From Roseburia sp. CAG:309 (GTDB lineage Bacteria; Bacillota; Clostridia; Lachnospirales; Lachnospiraceae), in the NCBI GenBank assembly GCA_000434115.1, contig FR894051.1, positions 1 through 8,559 on the forward strand: DNA of 8,559 bases. Direction: 5' to 3'. A program made the translations under genes and the position numbers. The notes below the pieces were generated by a model. The model saw only the letters and a list, made by a program, of their open reading frames with translations, did not search any database and had not been told where the DNA came from. Of this stretch, positions 5,613 to 8,559 are shown in pieces. The number at the start of each line of letters is the position of its first letter. The first letter of the stretch is position 1.

Positions 5613-6280
5613 TGGATGAACAGAGAGTAGAAGTGTATTTTGATTCACTTCGGCCGGATTATCCGGAATATTTAAATGCGTTGGAAAAAGAGGCACTTCG
5701 TACTGAGGTGCCTATTATTCGTCGTGCCACACGCGATGTCCTGCGGTATCTCCTGAAGACGAGAAAGCCCGCAAGAGTGCTGGAAGTGGGAACGGCGATC
5801 GGGTATTCGGCTCTGTTTATGCGGCATTGTCTGCCGGAAACATCGAAAATTACAACGATAGAAAAGGTAGAAATGCGTCTCGTAGAAGCAAGGAAAAATC
5901 TAGAAAAACATGACAAGACCGGCCAGATCGAATTGTTAGAAGGCGATGCGGTCGATGTGTTACAGCAGTTATGCGGCGAGGGAAACACATATGATTTTAT
6001 CTTTATGGATGCCGCCAAAGGGCAGTATCTGAATTTTCTTCCGAATGTGATCACGCTGCTCGAACCGGGCGGGGTATTGATCTCGGACAACGTGCTGCAT
6101 GACCGGGATGTACTGGAATCCCGCTTTGCCGTCACACGGCGCGACCGAACGATTCACGCGAGAATGCGGGAATATTTATATACGTTGACACATCATGACA
6201 AACTGGAAACCATCTGCCTGTCCGAAGGAGATGGTATGACGATCAGTACAAGAATGGAGGACGATGAAAATGAGAAATAA
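5609..6280 (+). CDS. trmR: tRNA 5-hydroxyuridine (U34) O-methyltransferase TrmR
   Basis: This 223-residue SAM-dependent O-methyltransferase is of the YrrM/TrmR type. It methylates 5-hydroxyuridine at tRNA wobble position 34 to 5-methoxyuridine. The SAM-binding motif EVGTAIGYS lies at residues 59-67, with the acidic ribose contact near Glu85 (TTIEKVE). FMDAAKGQY has Asp134, and SDN gives Asp160 and Asn161, the positions expected to bind the metal in this family. Related catechol-type methyltransferases share these motifs; the assignment as TrmR rests on the directly following trhP. The start ATG at 5609 overlaps the previous stop by 4 nt, with AAGGAA (5598-5603) 5 nt upstream; the ATG at 5612 is an equal alternative that would shorten the protein by one residue. 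It overlaps trhP by 11 nt. Confidence 0.9.
   Translation: MMDEQRVEVYFDSLRPDYPEYLNALEKEALRTEVPIIRRATRDVLRYLLKTRKPARVLEVGTAIGYSALFMRHCLPETSKITTIEKVEMRLVEARKNLEKHDKTGQIELLEGDAVDVLQQLCGEGNTYDFIFMDAAKGQYLNFLPNVITLLEPGGVLISDNVLHDRDVLESRFAVTRRDRTIHARMREYLYTLTHHDKLETICLSEGDGMTISTRMEDDENEK
6256..6260 (+). promoter_or_regulatory. Ribosome binding site GGAGG of trhP, inside trmR
   Basis: GGAGG ends 9 nt before the ATG at 6270 and only 3 nt before the in-frame ATG at 6264, so 6270 is the better-placed start. It lies within the last codons of trmR. Confidence 0.65.
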
Positions 6281-7541
6281 ACCGGAAGTTCTGGCACCGG
6301 CCAACAGTCTGGAAGTGCTTAAGACAGCTGTAGAATACGGAGCTGACGCTGTTTATATCGGCGGAGAAATGTATGGTCTGCGTGCGAAAGCAAAAAACTT
6401 TTCTGCCGAAGATATGAAAAAAGGAATTGCTTATGCTCACGAGCGCGGGAAAAAAGTGTACGTCACAGCCAATATTACCGCCCACAATCGTGATCTCGAA
6501 GGGGTACGTGCTTATTTTCAGGAGTTAAAAGAGATTCGTCCTGATGCTCTGATCATTTCCGATCCCGGGGTGTTTACGATCGCGAAGGAAGTATGCCCGG
6601 AGATTGATATCCATATCAGCACGCAGAGTAACAATGTAAATTATATGACATTCCGTTTCTGGAAAGAGCAGGGAGCGACCCGTGTCGTGACAGCCAGAGA
6701 ACTGTCATTGGAAGAAATTGGGGATATTCGTAAAAATATTCCGGAGGATTTTGAAATCGAAACATTTGTACATGGAGCGATGTGCATCTCGTATTCTGGA
6801 AGATGTCTTCTCAGTCATTATTTTACCGGAAGAGACGCGAACCTCGGAGCATGTACGCATCCCTGCCGCTGGAAATATTATATTATGGAAGAAAAACGGC
6901 CGGGAGAATTTCTGCCGGTAGAGGAAAACGAGCGGGGAACTTATATTTTCAATTCCAAAGATCTTTGCATGATCGAGCATATTCCGGAACTGGTAAAGGC
7001 GGGAATTGACAGCTTTAAGATTGAGGGCCGCATGAAGACGGCGCTTTATGTGGCAGTCGTTTCGCGGACATACCGGCAGGCGATTGATGATTATTTTGAG
7101 GATCCGCAAAAATATTTTGACAACATTCCGTATTATAAAAAAGAAATCGCAAAATGTACGTATCGTCAGTTTACGACCGGATTTTTCTTTGGGCCGACGA
7201 CGCATGACAGCCAGATCTATGACAATAATACGTATGTGAAAGGGTATGAGTATCTCGGTACGATCCACGAAAGTCTGGAAGACGGCAAAGGGGTCTTTGA
7301 ACAGAAAAATAAATTCTGCGTCGGTGACGAAGTGGAGATTATGAAACCGAATGGCGAAAACATTGTGACAAAAGTGATTGCGATGCAGGATGAAAAGGGT
7401 GAAAAGGTAGACAGCTGCCCACATCCGGGACAGCGGATCACATTGCAGACCGAATGTGCATTGCAGGAATATGATATTATCCGAAAGGAAAAAGAGGTGA
7501 GCGGCGATGAGTGTGAAGGCGGAAGTGCTTGCCATTCTTGA
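6270..7541 (+). CDS. trhP: Peptidase U32 family protein, tRNA U34 hydroxylation enzyme TrhP (YrrO-like)
   Basis: TrhP proteins (Escherichia coli YegQ, Bacillus YrrN/YrrO) form 5-hydroxyuridine at tRNA position 34 in a prephenate-dependent route. They carry the peptidase U32 fold but are not known to act as proteases in this role. The 423-residue length fits YrrO. The N terminus has the family motif PEVLAPANSLEVLKTA and GADAVYIGG. The U32 signature ETFVHGAMCISYSGRCLLS is at residues 164-182. Cys172, Cys179, Cys195 or Cys199, and Cys233 are the likely iron-sulfur ligands. The C-terminal domain (about 335-410) has the beta-barrel pattern VGDEVEIMKPNG. Only one copy is present, where Bacillus has a tandem pair. 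The last 11 or so residues (ending CEGGSACHS) lie in a 35-nt overlap with birA and are probably not conserved. The product is made with TrmR, the next enzyme of the pathway. Confidence 0.9.
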   Translation: MRNKPEVLAPANSLEVLKTAVEYGADAVYIGGEMYGLRAKAKNFSAEDMKKGIAYAHERGKKVYVTANITAHNRDLEGVRAYFQELKEIRPDALIISDPGVFTIAKEVCPEIDIHISTQSNNVNYMTFRFWKEQGATRVVTARELSLEEIGDIRKNIPEDFEIETFVHGAMCISYSGRCLLSHYFTGRDANLGACTHPCRWKYYIMEEKRPGEFLPVEENERGTYIFNSKDLCMIEHIPELVKAGIDSFKIEGRMKTALYVAVVSRTYRQAIDDYFEDPQKYFDNIPYYKKEIAKCTYRQFTTGFFFGPTTHDSQIYDNNTYVKGYEYLGTIHESLEDGKGVFEQKNKFCVGDEVEIMKPNGENIVTKVIAMQDEKGEKVDSCPHPGQRITLQTECALQEYDIIRKEKEVSGDECEGGSACHS

Positions 7542-8499
7542 GGCAAATAGAGAAGAACACATTTCCGGGGAAGAACTGGCAGCCAGATTACAGGTTTCGC
7601 GGACTTCCATCTGGAAGGCGATCAAGGCTCTCCGCGAGGAAGGCTACGAGATTGAGGCGGCAAATAACCGCGGATACTGCCTCCCACAGACGAATGACTT
7701 GTTAAATGAAGAGGGAATTTCCTTATATTTAAAGGAACGGGCGGCAGGCTATCCCTTGGAAGTATATAAAATACTGGATTCTACAAACACAGAATGCAAG
7801 CGTCGTGTGATTGACGGAGCGCCACATGGACTGACCATTCTTGCCGAAGAACAGACTGGTGGAAAAGGCAGGCTGGGGCGTAATTTTTACTCTCCTGCGA
7901 AAACCGGAATTTATATGAGTATCCTTGTGCATCCGTCGTTTCAGGGAAACGATGCCATGCTGCTTACGACGGCAGCGTCGGTTGCGGTCTGCCGTGGTAT
8001 TAAAGAGGTGCTTCACAAGGAAACCCAGATCAAATGGGTCAATGACATTTATCTTGATGGCAGAAAGATCTGCGGGATCTTGACCGAAGCCATTTCCAAT
8101 TTTGAGATGGGAAAGATTGATTCGGCGATTGTCGGAATCGGCATCAATTACCGCACCGAGGATTTTCCGGAAGAAATCCGGGAGCGTGCCGGCTCATTGG
8201 AAAAAAATGGAGAACATATTCCGAGAAATCAGCTGGTGGCGGCGATTTTGAATGCGTTCTGGGAAATTTATGATACGTTAGGTTCGCGGGAATTTATCAA
8301 AGAATACCGGGAGAGATCGATGGTGATCGGGCAGCAGGTGCGGCTTCAGGAAAATGGAGAATGGAAAGAAGCGACGGCACTGGATATCGATGATAACGGC
8401 GGCTTGATCGTGCAGATGGAAGAGAACGACGGGACGACGAGTAAGAGAGTGCTTCAAACCGGAGAAATTACATTACGATTAAAAACGGGACTGCTATAA
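7507..8499 (+). CDS. birA: Bifunctional biotin-[acetyl-CoA-carboxylase] ligase and biotin repressor BirA
   Basis: This enzyme activates biotin with ATP and attaches it to the biotin carrier domains of carboxylases; the long form also represses biotin genes. It has 330 residues in three parts: an N-terminal winged helix-turn-helix (about 1-62, ISGEELAARLQVSRTSIWKAI), the ligase domain with the biotinyl-AMP loop GGKGRLGR (118-125), catalytic-lysine motif KWVND (176-180), GILTE (190-194) and VGIGIN, and a C-terminal SH3-like cap (about 280-330, LQTGEITLRL). Possession of the DNA-binding domain makes repressor activity likely, though no TTGTTAAC-type operator or biotin gene is in the window. The ATG at 7507 has GAGGTGA (7494-7500) 6 nt upstream and overlaps trhP by 35 nt, so coupling with trhP is likely. 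The stop codon lies in the loop of the terminator hairpin. Confidence 0.95.
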   Translation: MSVKAEVLAILEANREEHISGEELAARLQVSRTSIWKAIKALREEGYEIEAANNRGYCLPQTNDLLNEEGISLYLKERAAGYPLEVYKILDSTNTECKRRVIDGAPHGLTILAEEQTGGKGRLGRNFYSPAKTGIYMSILVHPSFQGNDAMLLTTAASVAVCRGIKEVLHKETQIKWVNDIYLDGRKICGILTEAISNFEMGKIDSAIVGIGINYRTEDFPEEIRERAGSLEKNGEHIPRNQLVAAILNAFWEIYDTLGSREFIKEYRERSMVIGQQVRLQENGEWKEATALDIDDNGGLIVQMEENDGTTSKRVLQTGEITLRLKTGLL

Positions 8500-8509
8500 A
8501 AGCAGTCCC
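8487..8509 (+). terminator. Intrinsic terminator closing the operon, overlapping the birA stop
   Basis: GGGACTGCT (8487-8495) and AGCAGTCCC (8501-8509) form a perfect 9-bp stem with a 5-nt loop. The birA TAA (8497-8499) lies in the loop. A moderately T-rich stretch (8511-8518) follows on the plus strand. On the minus strand the stem is followed by G and five T residues (plus A run 8481-8485), so it could also stop a converging transcript from beyond the right edge. Confidence 0.8.
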
Positions 8510-8532
8510 ATTTCTATTCCCGCGAGGCAACG

Positions 8533-8552
8533 AGACAAGCGCGGACTTGTCT
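8533..8552. repeat. GC-rich palindrome at the right edge, possibly part of an intergenic repeat
   Basis: AGACAAG (8533-8539), loop CGCGGA, CTTGTCT (8546-8552): a perfect 7-bp stem 24 nt after the operon terminator. The surrounding bases from about 8518 are clearly richer in GC (CCCGCGAGG, GCGCGG) than the genes next to them. No T run follows within the window. It may be a REP-like or other palindromic intergenic element cut by the window edge; copies elsewhere cannot be seen from here. Confidence 0.45.
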
Positions 8553-8559
8553 GAGTGTG

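Noticed and set aside
5214..6280. Frameshift splitting a full-length mltG
   Set aside because: The sequence after 5612 is a complete methyltransferase in a normal 4-nt overlap, and no frame after the MltG-like gene encodes the missing catalytic domain.
6705..7625. A 306-codon open frame on the minus strand
   Set aside because: It lies wholly antisense to trhP and the start of birA, both well supported by motifs; its translation shows no family motif and it has no ribosome site I can recognise.

Overview
The window looks like core chromosome of a low- to mid-GC Firmicute of class Clostridia, most likely Lachnospiraceae. This rests on strong AGGAGG-type ribosome sites, frequent TTG starts, a ThiI without a rhodanese domain, and the gene order ireB-ruvX-yrzB-(mltG-like)-trmR-trhP. 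From memory, that order matches the Bacillus subtilis run yrzL-yrrK-yrzB-yrrL-yrrM-yrrN/O. I see no phage, insertion sequence, CRISPR array, tRNA or rRNA.

Layout. (1) 1-471, plus strand: the 3' part of thiI, cut by the window edge. (2) 511-936, minus strand: a complete monocistronic unit with a good sigma-A promoter (TTGACA at 931-936), an AGGAGG site, a 76-residue HPr-like gene (618-848), a roughly 70-nt hairpin-bearing 3' untranslated stretch and a Rho-independent terminator (511-547). This HPr-like protein keeps the Ser46-type KSIMG loop but has no His15-type phosphorylation site, which makes it Crh-like. (3) 1013-2341, plus strand: mtaB, divergent from the HPr-like gene. (4) 2449-8499, plus strand: one closely packed series, ireB, ruvX, yrzB (DUF1292), rnjA, a short membrane-anchored MltG-like protein, trmR, trhP and birA. 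A candidate promoter lies at 2357-2385, and a perfect 9-bp terminator hairpin (8487-8509) closes the series with the birA stop codon in its loop. (5) 8533-8552: a second, GC-rich hairpin at the right edge that may be part of an intergenic repeat.

How the genes work together. RNA metabolism dominates. ThiI makes 4-thiouridine at tRNA position 8. MtaB makes ms2t6A37. TrhP and TrmR are successive enzymes for 5-hydroxyuridine and then 5-methoxyuridine at wobble position 34. RuvX/YqgF and RNase J are both linked to rRNA maturation. IreB belongs to a regulatory circuit of Ser/Thr kinases that sense the cell wall, and BirA attaches biotin to carboxylases. The MltG-like protein sits where full-length mltG sits in Bacillus but carries only the membrane anchor and the N-terminal accessory domain.

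This is mostly a conserved housekeeping region. The best leads are the His-less HPr, the catalytic-domain-less MltG-like protein, and the RNA structures at 511-598, 5164-5176 and 8487-8552.
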